Assembly: GCA_002746415.1 (NCBI GenBank)
Contig: NVXD01000006.1
Span: 62,001 to 126,000 of the forward strand
Source of the DNA: Flavobacteriaceae bacterium
GTDB taxonomy: Bacteria; Bacteroidota; Bacteroidia; Flavobacteriales; Flavobacteriaceae
Length of the DNA stretch: 64,000 nucleotides
Reading direction: 5' to 3'
The position numbers and the translations under genes were made by a program. How positions within the stretch are numbered: the stretch's first letter is position 1; the number at the start of each line of letters is the position of its first letter. This document shows, in pieces, positions 18,955-28,081 of the stretch. Below the pieces are notes generated by a model. The model ran no database searches. It was not told the origin of the DNA and saw only the letters and a list, made by a program, of their open reading frames with translations.

Positions 18955-20382
18955 TTATACTTTGGCAAATCCTTTTCTGACTTGGGAACCCCAACCCGAT
19001 TTTATTCTAAACAATTTCTTATAATTTCCTCTAACTGCAGAGAACACTACAATAGGATGGAAAACCAATGGTTCTATAATGGCGCAAAAAACCAAAGTTA
19101 AAAGGTCCTTGGTTTTTGTGTATTGGTTATAGGAATACACATCCCATAAAATTGCATAAAAGGATATCATTACGGAAAACATATAAATGGTAGTGGTAAT
19201 GGCAATAAAGAAATCCCAATTAATAATCCCTAAATAAATAAATACAATAATTGAAAAGAATCCAACAAACTCTAATAAAGGCGCTAGCCATTCATAAAAA
19301 AACCAGTAAGGGTAACTTATTAATCCTAGTTTTCCATACTTAGGATTAAAGAACATGTCTTTATGTTTTTGTAGGGTTTCCAAGTTTCCTCTTGCCCATC
19401 GATCTCGTTGATTGACTAAAATTTTAAGATCCTCAGGCACCTCTGTCCAACATAATGGATCAGGTATGTATTCAACCGTATATGGCAGATTTTCATCATG
19501 CATATATTTTCTCATCTTAAAAACAATTTCCATATCCTCCCCAACAGTATTGGTATCATAACCACCAACGGCCATGACTATTTCTCTATCAAAAAAGCCA
19601 AAGGCCCCGGAGATAATTAATAAGCTGTCTATTCTCCCCCATGCCATTCTTCCCAAAATAAACGAGCGGGTATATTCCAATAGTTGAAATCTTGCGAGCC
19701 AATTGGTTGGCAAACGAATTTCTTCTAACATCCCTCCAGATATTTTACAGGAATTGGCAACCCTTATAACACCACCAACTGCAATTACCCTTTTCTGTGT
19801 TCGTTGATAAAATGATTTTACAACATGGAGTAATGCATCTGGCATTAAAAGACAATCAACATCGATACATCCAACATACTTATTATCAGAAAGTTGTACG
19901 CCAGTGTTCAATGCATCAGATTTACCTCCATTTTCTTTATCTATAACGGTTAATTTAGAAAAAGACAACTGTTTTGATTTATAGATACCTCGTATTGGTT
20001 TTGATTTCCAATTTGGGTCAATTTCTTGTTCAATCTTTTCCAGGTCATAAGAATCGATCATTTTCTTTAAAGTATCATCCTTACTCCCATCATTAACTAC
20101 CATCACTTCATAATTTACGTACTGTAATGATAATAGTGAGCGAATGTTCTCCACTATGGTTGCTTCTTCATTATAAGCTGGAGCAATTATGGTGATACTG
20201 GGCGCTAAGGGTGATGCCATTATTTTAGACAAGTCTCCAAAGCTGTTTTTATTCCTATAGTGTATTGAATTTCGGGTGGATAAATACACCATAATTGTAA
20301 ACAAGACAAAAAGCACAATGGTAAACAACAAAAAAACGATGTTTATATATTCCAGAATGACTTCGAATATGCCGTTGTCCAC
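18955..20382 (-). CDS. Processive membrane glycosyltransferase, GT2 (PgaC/cellulose-synthase-like)
   Basis: A 475-residue inner-membrane polysaccharide synthase. One membrane helix at about 10-32, then a GT-A catalytic domain with VVNDGSKDDT, the DxD-type CIDVDCLLMP, GEDMEIVFKMR, and QRDRWARGN, the (Q/R)xxRW motif of processive enzymes; three to four membrane helices form the C-terminus, making the transport channel. It uses a GTG start that overlaps the stop of the HEAT-repeat gene (TAGTG), so the two are translationally coupled. Motifs fit PgaC (poly-N-acetylglucosamine) but the sugar cannot be assigned. No PgaB-like deacetylase or PilZ domain is encoded nearby. Confidence 0.9.
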   Translation of the reverse strand: MDNGIFEVILEYINIVFLLFTIVLFVLFTIMVYLSTRNSIHYRNKNSFGDLSKIMASPLAPSITIIAPAYNEEATIVENIRSLLSLQYVNYEVMVVNDGSKDDTLKKMIDSYDLEKIEQEIDPNWKSKPIRGIYKSKQLSFSKLTVIDKENGGKSDALNTGVQLSDNKYVGCIDVDCLLMPDALLHVVKSFYQRTQKRVIAVGGVIRVANSCKISGGMLEEIRLPTNWLARFQLLEYTRSFILGRMAWGRIDSLLIISGAFGFFDREIVMAVGGYDTNTVGEDMEIVFKMRKYMHDENLPYTVEYIPDPLCWTEVPEDLKILVNQRDRWARGNLETLQKHKDMFFNPKYGKLGLISYPYWFFYEWLAPLLEFVGFFSIIVFIYLGIINWDFFIAITTTIYMFSVMISFYAILWDVYSYNQYTKTKDLLTLVFCAIIEPLVFHPIVVFSAVRGNYKKLFRIKSGWGSQVRKGFAKV

Positions 20383-23030
20383 TACTTTTTCTTTTTATTG
20401 GGGTTGTAACTAGCTTCTTGAGATTTATAAAACTCTTGGGTGAATGTAAAATCTTTATCTAAAATGCTTGAAGGTTTGGGTAATTTTATATCCAACTTAT
20501 CTAATAAAAAACAAAATTCCAGGGGAATCAACTTCTTGTCTATAATCAATTTTGTTTCCGTTTTTTCTTCTGATAGCGTTGCTTTGTATTCAATGGTTTG
20601 TATGAAATCCATTTCATCTCCTGGCGTCAAGGGGAAAAGCAATTCCACTTCCTTATTACCATCTCTCGTCCCGTTATCCATGTCTTCAAATTGGTTTCTT
20701 TTTTCCAATTCAGTCTTGACAGTTTTGGACTTATCTCTTATTGCTTTATTCTCATCATTTAAAAGGGTTTTTAAAAAAGAAATTTCTTTGTTGTCCCCAA
20801 TTTCCAATATTTGGTCAAGGAGCACTAATTTTGATTCCTCATCGCTCGAATCAAATAATTGTTTAAAGATGCTATTCCCTTCATTTAAATTTTCATTTTC
20901 AAGTACATTACTCTCTTTATTTAAGGAGTAATTGGTTTCTGAAAAATCATTTAAAATCTCCATGGCTCTTTCTTTAATGGCTAGGTTTTCTTCTTTTTCT
21001 ATTATTTCTTTTAAAAATGGCAGCTCCTTGGCACTTCCTAAATCTTCTAGGGTGTCCAACAATAATATTTTATTGTAGTTGTCTTGTTCAAAAAAGTTAT
21101 TATCAAAAATATTTATTGAAGATTTGTTAAGGGGGCCAGTATGAATATTTAATTCTTCAATAACTATACATTCTTCCTCGGAATCTTCAATAACATTTGG
21201 CAAGAAGTTAATTTCTTCAGGCTCCAAAAGAACCTTGTTTATTTCATCGGTTATTTCTATAAAACTTTCTTCGCTATCAACTTTTACCTCTGGCACCTTA
21301 ATTTCTTCCATTTCTAATTCTTGAGGAATTGTAAACCCCTCTTCATTATCGTCTATAATATGGGGTAAGAAATCCATTTCGACCGAATCAATAACAGTAT
21401 CAATTTCTTTTGATAATTCATCAGGTTCCAAAAGAATCCTGCTCATGTCATCGACTATTTCTGTAACATTTTCTTCGCTATCAACTTCAACCTCTGGCTC
21501 TTTAGTTTCTTCCATTTCTGGTTCTTGGGAAATAGCAACCGTTTCTTCATTATCAGCAATAACATGCGGTAAGAAATCCATTTCGACCGAATCAGTAACA
21601 GTATCAATTTCTTTAGAGAATTCACTAGGTTCCAAAAGAATCCCGCTCATTTCATCGGCTATTTCTGTAACATTTTCTTCGCTATCAACCTCTGCCTGTG
21701 GCGCTTTAATTTCTTCCATTTCTGGCTCTTGAAAAATTGCAACCATCTCTTCATTATCGGCAATAATATGGGGTAAGAAATCTATTTCGGTAGTAGCATT
21801 GATCGTACTAGTTTCTTCATGTAATTCTTCAGGCTCCAACAAGTTTATTTCTTCTATTTCGGATTCCTGAGCAAAAGCCAACTCCTCAATGTTGTCTTTC
21901 TCCAAAGTATTGGTCTCTGGACTATCTTTTTTATGGTCTAAGGTTTCGTTTACTAAAACATCCTCTTCTTCCAAAACCATGTCTTCCTTGGTTACTACTT
22001 CTAACCCTTTTGTAGGCAATATTGTTTCTGGAACTATGGCGTTTATGGTACTTAAAACTTTACTTGTAATTACAAAATTTGATTCTTTCTTTTCAACCAT
22101 CCTCAAAAATGGAATATCACTTTCATCCCCTAAAGTTGCGATGGTGTCTAGAATCAAAATTTTAATATCCGTTTTGCATTTCCAAAAAACGAGTTTAAGA
22201 GGGGCTATAGCTTCAAGAATACAAAACTTCTTAATGCAGTTTATAGCTTCTTCCTTAATATTATTGTTCCTATGGCGTATTAATTGAATAATGGAAGTAT
22301 TGGCATCGTTTTGATTGTAAAATTTTATAAGGCGCAGCCCAAATAATACCACATCCTTGTTAGAGGATGTTAGCCAAGCTTTAAATCTTGGAGGTTCAAA
22401 ATTTTCAAGATTTCTAATTACTTCCAACATTTTTAATTGTTGCCATTGGGATATTTTGTATTTGGTGGTATCCAAAAAATAATTAATGCCCTCATTTTTA
22501 AGGGTAACCGCAGCAATTTCTGATTGTTTACGAATAACTCCTCTTTTATCATTGATAAATTTGATAATAAAACCATATGCATCGAAAACCTGCATTGTGG
22601 TAAGATCTGAAATACCTTTGGAAACTATTTCCCAACGCCAATTTTTAAGTTTTTCATAGGCATCCAAATGTAAGCCAAGGTCTTGGTATAGTTTGAAAAG
22701 TCTTGTTTCTGTATTTCCAGATACATCCTTTTGTAAATCAAGCAATACTTCCGAAAGTACTTTACGATTAAAATCGTTTTTTAGAAGTTCTCTAATTTCA
22801 ATTTTTAGGGTTATATAGTTACTTTTTTCTTCCTTATTAGCATCTTCTTCATAAAATAAGAATTCACTAATCATTGGAGACAATTCTCTTTTTCTTAGAA
22901 CAACTTGTTTTACTTTTGATGAAATTTTATTCCTAAAGTAAAAAACCAGCACAAAATAGAGCAAGCCCAAGCCAATAAATAGGCATGTTAAATCCCATAA
23001 GAGATCTGTGTGAATTTTGGGGGAACTCAT
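20382..23030 (-). CDS. Membrane-anchored HEAT-repeat protein with acidic tandem repeats
   Basis: An 882-residue protein starting at the ATG at 23030. One N-terminal membrane helix (about 9-31) precedes a cytoplasmic region of HEAT-type helical repeats (about 95-335; for example HRNNNIKEEAINCIKKF and ILDTIATLGDESDIPFL). A very acidic low-complexity section follows (about 350-620) with a 68-residue unit repeated three to four times around DFLPHIIADNEE, and then two more HEAT-like units (ILLLDTLEDLGSAKELPFL and LVLLDQILEIGDNKEISFL) and a lysine-rich tail. HEAT arrays dock proteins, so this is a plausible link between the receiver protein and the synthase. The gene sits between the response regulator (36 bases) and the GT2 (1-base overlap). 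Confidence 0.75.
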   Translation of the reverse strand: MSSPKIHTDLLWDLTCLFIGLGLLYFVLVFYFRNKISSKVKQVVLRKRELSPMISEFLFYEEDANKEEKSNYITLKIEIRELLKNDFNRKVLSEVLLDLQKDVSGNTETRLFKLYQDLGLHLDAYEKLKNWRWEIVSKGISDLTTMQVFDAYGFIIKFINDKRGVIRKQSEIAAVTLKNEGINYFLDTTKYKISQWQQLKMLEVIRNLENFEPPRFKAWLTSSNKDVVLFGLRLIKFYNQNDANTSIIQLIRHRNNNIKEEAINCIKKFCILEAIAPLKLVFWKCKTDIKILILDTIATLGDESDIPFLRMVEKKESNFVITSKVLSTINAIVPETILPTKGLEVVTKEDMVLEEEDVLVNETLDHKKDSPETNTLEKDNIEELAFAQESEIEEINLLEPEELHEETSTINATTEIDFLPHIIADNEEMVAIFQEPEMEEIKAPQAEVDSEENVTEIADEMSGILLEPSEFSKEIDTVTDSVEMDFLPHVIADNEETVAISQEPEMEETKEPEVEVDSEENVTEIVDDMSRILLEPDELSKEIDTVIDSVEMDFLPHIIDDNEEGFTIPQELEMEEIKVPEVKVDSEESFIEITDEINKVLLEPEEINFLPNVIEDSEEECIVIEELNIHTGPLNKSSINIFDNNFFEQDNYNKILLLDTLEDLGSAKELPFLKEIIEKEENLAIKERAMEILNDFSETNYSLNKESNVLENENLNEGNSIFKQLFDSSDEESKLVLLDQILEIGDNKEISFLKTLLNDENKAIRDKSKTVKTELEKRNQFEDMDNGTRDGNKEVELLFPLTPGDEMDFIQTIEYKATLSEEKTETKLIIDKKLIPLEFCFLLDKLDIKLPKPSSILDKDFTFTQEFYKSQEASYNPNKKKK
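21188..21830 (-). repeat. Intragenic 204-bp tandem repeat in the HEAT-protein gene
   Basis: Three nearly complete and one shortened copy of a unit of 204 bases (68 codons). Each copy encodes MDFLPHxIADNEE, then EPEMEE(I/T)K, then VDSEENVTEI(A/V)D, then LLEPxE. On the plus strand the marker GGTAAGAAATC(C/T)ATTTCG recurs near 21363, 21571 and 21771, and a decayed copy lies near 21195. The repeats are in frame, so copy number can change without breaking the gene. Confidence 0.85.
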
Positions 23031-23066
23031 CAATGGTTATTATTATTTTATATTTTCAGTAACTAG

Positions 23067-23441
23067 TTATACTTTTTTTAATTCTCTAGCCACACGAACT
23101 AACAATTCTGTGGGACTAACTGGCTTTGAAATAAAATCATTTGCTCCTAACTCAAAAGCTGTCAGTACATTTTCTTCATTTCCAGCAGATGAAATAATGA
23201 TAATAGGTATTTTGGAACCCAATTCATTCCTCACAAAATCAATTAATTCGATTCCGGAGAAATAAGGCATCATAATATCACTGACAATAATATCAGGAGT
23301 ATTTTCTGCCAAATGTTCCTTTACTTCTTTTCCATCTCGCATGTGGCTCACTTCATAGCCTCCTTTTTGCAATCTATAACTTAATAAAGATGCTAATAAC
23401 TCATCATCTTCAGCTAGCAGTAACTGTTTCTTCTCCTCCAT
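23067..23441 (-). CDS. CheY-like single-domain response regulator
   Basis: A 124-residue receiver domain and nothing else. The acidic pocket is EDD (11-13), the phosphoacceptor is Asp55 in IIVSDIMMP, the switch Ser is in IIISSAG, and the conserved Lys is in ISKPVSP (about 106). With no output domain it must act by protein contact, like CheY or Spo0F. It lies 11 bases after the hybrid kinase gene whose Hpt domain is the obvious phosphodonor, and 36 bases before the HEAT-repeat gene. Confidence 0.93.
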   Translation of the reverse strand: MEEKKQLLLAEDDELLASLLSYRLQKGGYEVSHMRDGKEVKEHLAENTPDIIVSDIMMPYFSGIELIDFVRNELGSKIPIIIISSAGNEENVLTAFELGANDFISKPVSPTELLVRVARELKKV

Positions 23442-23452
23442 TTTATTTGGTT

Positions 23453-25213
23453 TTATTTTTTCTTCAATCTTTCTACTTCACTACCAATAGCCTTCTCCAC
23501 TTTAGGATATTCATTTAAAAAGTCATGGTATAAATTTTCAATTACTTTTATATTTTGTGTGGTTTCACAATTACTATGTATTTCCTCCACAATGGTGCAC
23601 AGTCCAAAAGTTTCCATCATTTTTAGACCTGCTTTAATTTTATGTGCTGAAAATTTAATGGCATTAAAATCTTCATCCACAATGCCAATCTTTACCTTGC
23701 CAATAAACTCTAATGCATTTTGAGTAAACAGCCCTACCAGCTCTTGCAGTATTTCCATTTCTTCCATGCATTCTGTATATACATTATCAAGATTTACTTT
23801 AGGCTTCTCCTCTTTTGTAGTTTCAATTAAAGGAATCCTAACTGGTACAGGTATGTTGGAATTTGATCCATTAGTATAGTTGCTGTTTCGAATAAGTTTA
23901 TCTAAAAGCTCATCCGTATTATAGGGTTTTAGAATAAAATCATTAATTCCATATGTATTACACTTTTCTTTATCCTTAATATTAAAATCAGCTGTAAGTG
24001 CTATAATAGGCACTTGGCTTATACTAAGATCTTTGCTACTTCTAATTTTTTCAGTAACGGCATAACCATCCATTTCCGGCATTTTTAAGTCCATTAGTAC
24101 CACATCTATCCTGTTGTTTTTCAATACATTGAGGCCATAAATGATCTTATCTGTAATGAATACATTACATTTCCATTTTTTTAATCGCTGCTCTATAAGA
24201 CGTTGATTTAATGTATTGTCTTCAAAAACAAGGATTTGCATCCCTTTTACAAGTTCTTCGTGATTGTTATTTTTATCTATTCCATTAAGTAATGAAACTT
24301 CAGTCCCTTTTTTATATGGAAGCGTAAATTTAAAGGTGCTTCCCTTGCCTAAACTACTAGATACACTAATCTCCCCATCTAATTTTTCTATGATTTGTTT
24401 TACAATATTTAAACCAAGTCCTGTACCTCCATATTTCGAGTAGGTATCTGGTTCTGCCTGCTTAAACGATTCAAAGATATGCTCAAGACTATTTTCTGAC
24501 ATACCAATACCAGTATCCGTAACATCAAATTCTAATTGTATCTCATCATTGGTTAATCCAACCATGGTAATTTGTACTTGAATACTCCCCTTTTCAACAA
24601 ATTTTATAGCATTTCCAATAAGGTTTAATAAAACTTGAGAGAGTTTTGATGGGTCACCAACCAATGCTTTTGGGATAGCTTTGTCCATTTTCACAATCAA
24701 TTCAACATCTTTATTGACAATCAAAGTCTTGCACAAATAGGTGACATCGTTTACAAGTTTGTGAAAATCAAAATCAATGGATTCAAAATGACTTAATCCA
24801 GTAGAAAGCTTGGAGTATTCCAGTAGCTCATTTATGATGCGCATCAATGTATGAGATGCGGACTGAATTGCATTTACATGATCAGTTTGTGTGCTTGTTA
24901 ATTCACTTTCCTTTAGAAGATCGGCAAAACCAACAATACCATTTAAAGGAGTTCTAATTTCATGACTCACTTTTGCAATTAGCATTGTTTCACTAACATT
25001 TACATCATTTTCAGTAGCGCTAGTTGCTATTTTCTTTTTGCCCAAATCAGATTTTTCACCAAAGAACTTCTTCTCCAAATCATTTTTAAATATTTGGTAG
25101 GATTCTTTTAATTCGGTAGCTTCATTCAAGGTAAGTTCATCAAAAGAAAAACTGCTTAGTTCAGTTTCCAAATTTGATAAATATGCGAATAAATTATTAG
25201 GTTTTATTTCCAT
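23453..25213 (-). CDS. Cytoplasmic hybrid histidine kinase with receiver and Hpt domains
   Basis: A 586-residue soluble kinase without membrane helices. A short N-terminal helical region (1-70) leads to HisKA with His84 in VSHEIRTPLNG, a HATPase with NLIGNAIKF, DTGIGMSE and GTGLGLNIV (about 190-305), a receiver with VVLMDLKMPEMDG and ILKPYN (about 325-445), and a C-terminal Hpt domain with the phosphohistidine in FSAHKIKAG (about 480-575). This supplies the first three steps of a His-Asp-His-Asp relay that the next gene completes. An AAGGAG sequence eight bases before the ATG is a rare good ribosome-binding site for this phylum. It is the first gene of the operon and diverges from the dipeptidase gene. 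Confidence 0.93.
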   Translation of the reverse strand: MEIKPNNLFAYLSNLETELSSFSFDELTLNEATELKESYQIFKNDLEKKFFGEKSDLGKKKIATSATENDVNVSETMLIAKVSHEIRTPLNGIVGFADLLKESELTSTQTDHVNAIQSASHTLMRIINELLEYSKLSTGLSHFESIDFDFHKLVNDVTYLCKTLIVNKDVELIVKMDKAIPKALVGDPSKLSQVLLNLIGNAIKFVEKGSIQVQITMVGLTNDEIQLEFDVTDTGIGMSENSLEHIFESFKQAEPDTYSKYGGTGLGLNIVKQIIEKLDGEISVSSSLGKGSTFKFTLPYKKGTEVSLLNGIDKNNNHEELVKGMQILVFEDNTLNQRLIEQRLKKWKCNVFITDKIIYGLNVLKNNRIDVVLMDLKMPEMDGYAVTEKIRSSKDLSISQVPIIALTADFNIKDKEKCNTYGINDFILKPYNTDELLDKLIRNSNYTNGSNSNIPVPVRIPLIETTKEEKPKVNLDNVYTECMEEMEILQELVGLFTQNALEFIGKVKIGIVDEDFNAIKFSAHKIKAGLKMMETFGLCTIVEEIHSNCETTQNIKVIENLYHDFLNEYPKVEKAIGSEVERLKKK

Positions 25214-25341
25214 TTTAATAACTCCTTTTGTTACTGATTTTAATAAATGTCCATAATAGGTATAGCTTTGCCAATTAAATGTTCCCTATACCCCATTTTT
25301 TGTTGTCAAATTGCTTAATTTGTATGTTAAAATTTCACAAA

Positions 25342-26622
25342 ATGAAACAGTTTATCGGATTAATATGTATTTCAGCCCTTTTTTCATGTGCCCAAACTGA
25401 AAAGAAAATGGAACGGAGCATTGAAGAAATAGCAAAAGAAATCCATGAAAAAGTCATTACTATTGACACTCATGATGACATCAATGTGAAAAATTTTACG
25501 GACAGTATCAATTACACTCAAAATTTAGACACACAAGTGAATTTGCCCAAAATGAAGAGAGGTGGTTTGGATGTTTCATGGATGATTGTTTATACCGGTC
25601 AAGATACCCTTACCGCAGAAGGTTATGATGCGGCATCTGAGAATGCCATTGCTAAATTTACGGCCATACATAAGCTTTGCGAGAAAATTGCACCAGACCA
25701 AATTGAGCTAGCATTAAACTCGGATGACGTGCGGAGAATTCAGAAAGCCGGAAAAAAAGTTGCTATGATTGGTGTTGAAAATGCCTATCCCATGGGAACA
25801 GATTTATCTAATTTCGAAAAGTACCATCAGCTTGGGGCAAGATACATTTCGTTGGCTCATAATGGGCATAGCCAGTTTGCAGATTCACATACAGGAGAAA
25901 CCGATGGAGTATGGCTGCATAATGGCTTAAGTGATTTGGGTAAAGATGCTGTAAAAGAGATGAATAGACTTGGAATAATGATAGATGTGTCACACCCGTC
26001 CAAGGAGGCTATGAATCAAATGATTAAGTTGTCTAAAGCTCCAATTATTGCTTCCCATTCTTCAGCCAGAGCACTATGCAATCATACAAGAAATTTGGAT
26101 GATGAGCAATTACTGATGATGAAAGAAAATGGTGGTGTGGTGCAAACTGTGGCCTTTCCTTCCTATTTAAATACAGAAAAGGATGAGCAGAGGCAAGCGT
26201 TTATGAAAACGATATACCAAAAGGTGGCAGATTCTTTAGGTGTAGATTGGTTTGAACGCTCAAAATTTGCCAGTTTATCGGATGAACAACAGGAAGCGTA
26301 TATTAATAATTATCCCAAAATAACCGCCATAGGAGAACGTTTGGTGCAAAATCAAAAAGATGTCCCCGAAGCAGTAAGTGTAATTGATTTTGTGGATCAC
26401 ATTGATTATATGGTTGAACTCATTGGCATTGACCATGTAGGCATTAGTTCAGATTTTGATGGAGGTGGTGGTATAGCAGGTTGGTCAGATGCTTCCGAAA
26501 CATTTAATGTTACCCTGGAATTAGTAAAACGCGGTTATACAGAAACTGATATTGAAAAATTGTGGGGTGGTAATCTCCTAAGGGTACTAGATGAAGTACA
26601 AGCAATTGCAGAAAAAATGTAG
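25342..26622 (+). CDS. Membrane dipeptidase (peptidase M19) lipoprotein
   Basis: A zinc dipeptidase of 426 residues when started at the ATG at 25342; the frame is open further upstream but this ATG begins a proper lipoprotein signal (MKQFIGLICISALFSCAQ, lipobox Cys). The amidohydrolase metal ligands are visible as TIDTHDDIN near the start, VENAYP, DVSHPS, ASHSSARAL and later DHVGISSDFDGGGG. Members of the family hydrolyse dipeptides, including D-residue ones, in the periplasm or at the outer surface. The gene is convergent with the thioesterase gene, whose stop lies 10 bases away. Confidence 0.92.
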   Translation: MKQFIGLICISALFSCAQTEKKMERSIEEIAKEIHEKVITIDTHDDINVKNFTDSINYTQNLDTQVNLPKMKRGGLDVSWMIVYTGQDTLTAEGYDAASENAIAKFTAIHKLCEKIAPDQIELALNSDDVRRIQKAGKKVAMIGVENAYPMGTDLSNFEKYHQLGARYISLAHNGHSQFADSHTGETDGVWLHNGLSDLGKDAVKEMNRLGIMIDVSHPSKEAMNQMIKLSKAPIIASHSSARALCNHTRNLDDEQLLMMKENGGVVQTVAFPSYLNTEKDEQRQAFMKTIYQKVADSLGVDWFERSKFASLSDEQQEAYINNYPKITAIGERLVQNQKDVPEAVSVIDFVDHIDYMVELIGIDHVGISSDFDGGGGIAGWSDASETFNVTLELVKRGYTETDIEKLWGGNLLRVLDEVQAIAEKM

Positions 26623-26632
26623 GTTATTAATT

Positions 26633-27022
26633 TTATTTTTTTAACCTGTCTTTTACAAACTCTACTTTAGTTTTACCATGTGGAGCGGGTTTACCGTCAT
26701 GGTCCAAATTCACCATAATAATGTTGTCTACAGTTACAATGGTATCTCTGGTCATTTTGTTCCTAACCTCACAATTTAATGTTATTGACGATTTTCCAAA
26801 TTTGATGACTTCCATTCCAATTTCAATAATATCTCCTTTTTTAGCAGAGCTCATAAAATTAATTTCGGACATATATTTTGTGACGACCTTTTTGTTTTCC
26901 AGCTGAATGATGCTGTATAACGCCGCTTCTTCGTCTATCCAAGCCAACACTCTACCGCCAAATAAAGTTTCATTGGCGTTTAAATCTTCAGGCTTTACCC
27001 ATTTTCGTGTATGGAATCTCAT
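26633..27022 (-). CDS. Acyl-CoA thioesterase, hotdog fold (YciA/BACH type)
   Basis: A 129-residue hotdog-fold enzyme that hydrolyses acyl-CoA thioesters in the cytoplasm. The active-site region is NANETLFGGRVLAWIDEEAA, with the catalytic Asn/Asp positions of this family, and INFMSSAKKGDIIEIGMEV is the central strand pair. The length is typical. It forms a probable unit with the DUF72 gene upstream (45 bases). Confidence 0.88.
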   Translation of the reverse strand: MRFHTRKWVKPEDLNANETLFGGRVLAWIDEEAALYSIIQLENKKVVTKYMSEINFMSSAKKGDIIEIGMEVIKFGKSSITLNCEVRNKMTRDTIVTVDNIIMVNLDHDGKPAPHGKTKVEFVKDRLKK

Positions 27023-27067
27023 GACATCTAATTTAAATATGCACTAAAATTATAATAAGTAATTCAA

Positions 27068-27964
27068 TTAAAACAATGTATTGGGAGAATCATTTAGTGT
27101 TTTAGGAATCTGCAAATTACATCCTAGTTTTTTATTTAATTTAGCAATAAAATAGGCAGCTAATAAAGGAGATTCCAATTCCATATTCTGATGTACAAAA
27201 AAATGAATGTTTCGTAACCCTTTGCCTTTCCAGGCTACCAATTTGTTGACCCAATCATCCAGTCTATCATAATCGCTTTTATGATTGGCTCCTACATAAC
27301 GAACAAATGCTTCGTTGTTAGTCAGGCGCATATGCATAATATCCCTTCTACCGGCGGTATCTACCAAAATATTTGCAATATTGTTTTCTTCCAATAGGTG
27401 ATACAGTTCTTGGGCTACATGGGTATCATTAAACCAGTCTGTATGTCTAAACTCCATTGCAAGGGAAAACTCTTTGGGCCAGTGTGCTACAAACTGTACT
27501 ACTCTATCCCAGTTTTTAGGACCAAAATTTCCATGCATTTGCAAAAAGATAGTACCCAGTTTTTCCTTGAGGTTGGATGTAACTTCTAAATACCGATCTA
27601 CAATTGGGTATACTTTTTCATTCAATCTCCTTAAATGACTTATGTCTTGCGATATTTTAGGAAAAAACTTAAAGTTATCAGGAGTTTTATCATGCCATTT
27701 CGTATACTGCTCATCAGGAAATATTCTATAGAAAGTAGCATTAAGCTCAATAGCATTAAATTGTGATGCGTAATATACCAGTTCGTCTTTTGTGCCCCGT
27801 GGATAAAAATTTTTTAAATCCTGCCGGTTCCATTTAGCACAACCCACATGAATTTTTAAGGGTGTTTCCGCACTTTGTTTCGACAGCAATACTTCAGTGT
27901 CTAAATGATCCATAGGAAGGGTAAAGTCTACGTTTTCAGGATGTTCAACTTTTCCAAATTTCAT
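27068..27964 (-). CDS. DUF72 family protein (YecE-like)
   Basis: A 298-residue TIM-barrel-like protein of the DUF72/YecE family, whose function is not established. Typical signatures are KIHVGCAKWN near the start, FNAIELNATFYRIFPDEQYTKW, and RHTDWFNDTHV. The ATG at 27964 (MKFGKVEHPE) is preferred over an upstream in-frame start at 28009, which would reach into the divergent gene's promoter. No signal peptide. Confidence 0.88.
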   Translation of the reverse strand: MKFGKVEHPENVDFTLPMDHLDTEVLLSKQSAETPLKIHVGCAKWNRQDLKNFYPRGTKDELVYYASQFNAIELNATFYRIFPDEQYTKWHDKTPDNFKFFPKISQDISHLRRLNEKVYPIVDRYLEVTSNLKEKLGTIFLQMHGNFGPKNWDRVVQFVAHWPKEFSLAMEFRHTDWFNDTHVAQELYHLLEENNIANILVDTAGRRDIMHMRLTNNEAFVRYVGANHKSDYDRLDDWVNKLVAWKGKGLRNIHFFVHQNMELESPLLAAYFIAKLNKKLGCNLQIPKTLNDSPNTLF

Positions 27965-28081
27965 ATATAGGGTAGGATAAAAATTAATAATGTGAGAAAT
28001 GTTATACAAATTTGTAACAATAAAACTAAATTTGTTACTAACATAAAGAGTAAAACTATAAATTTTATTAAAACAAAAAAT

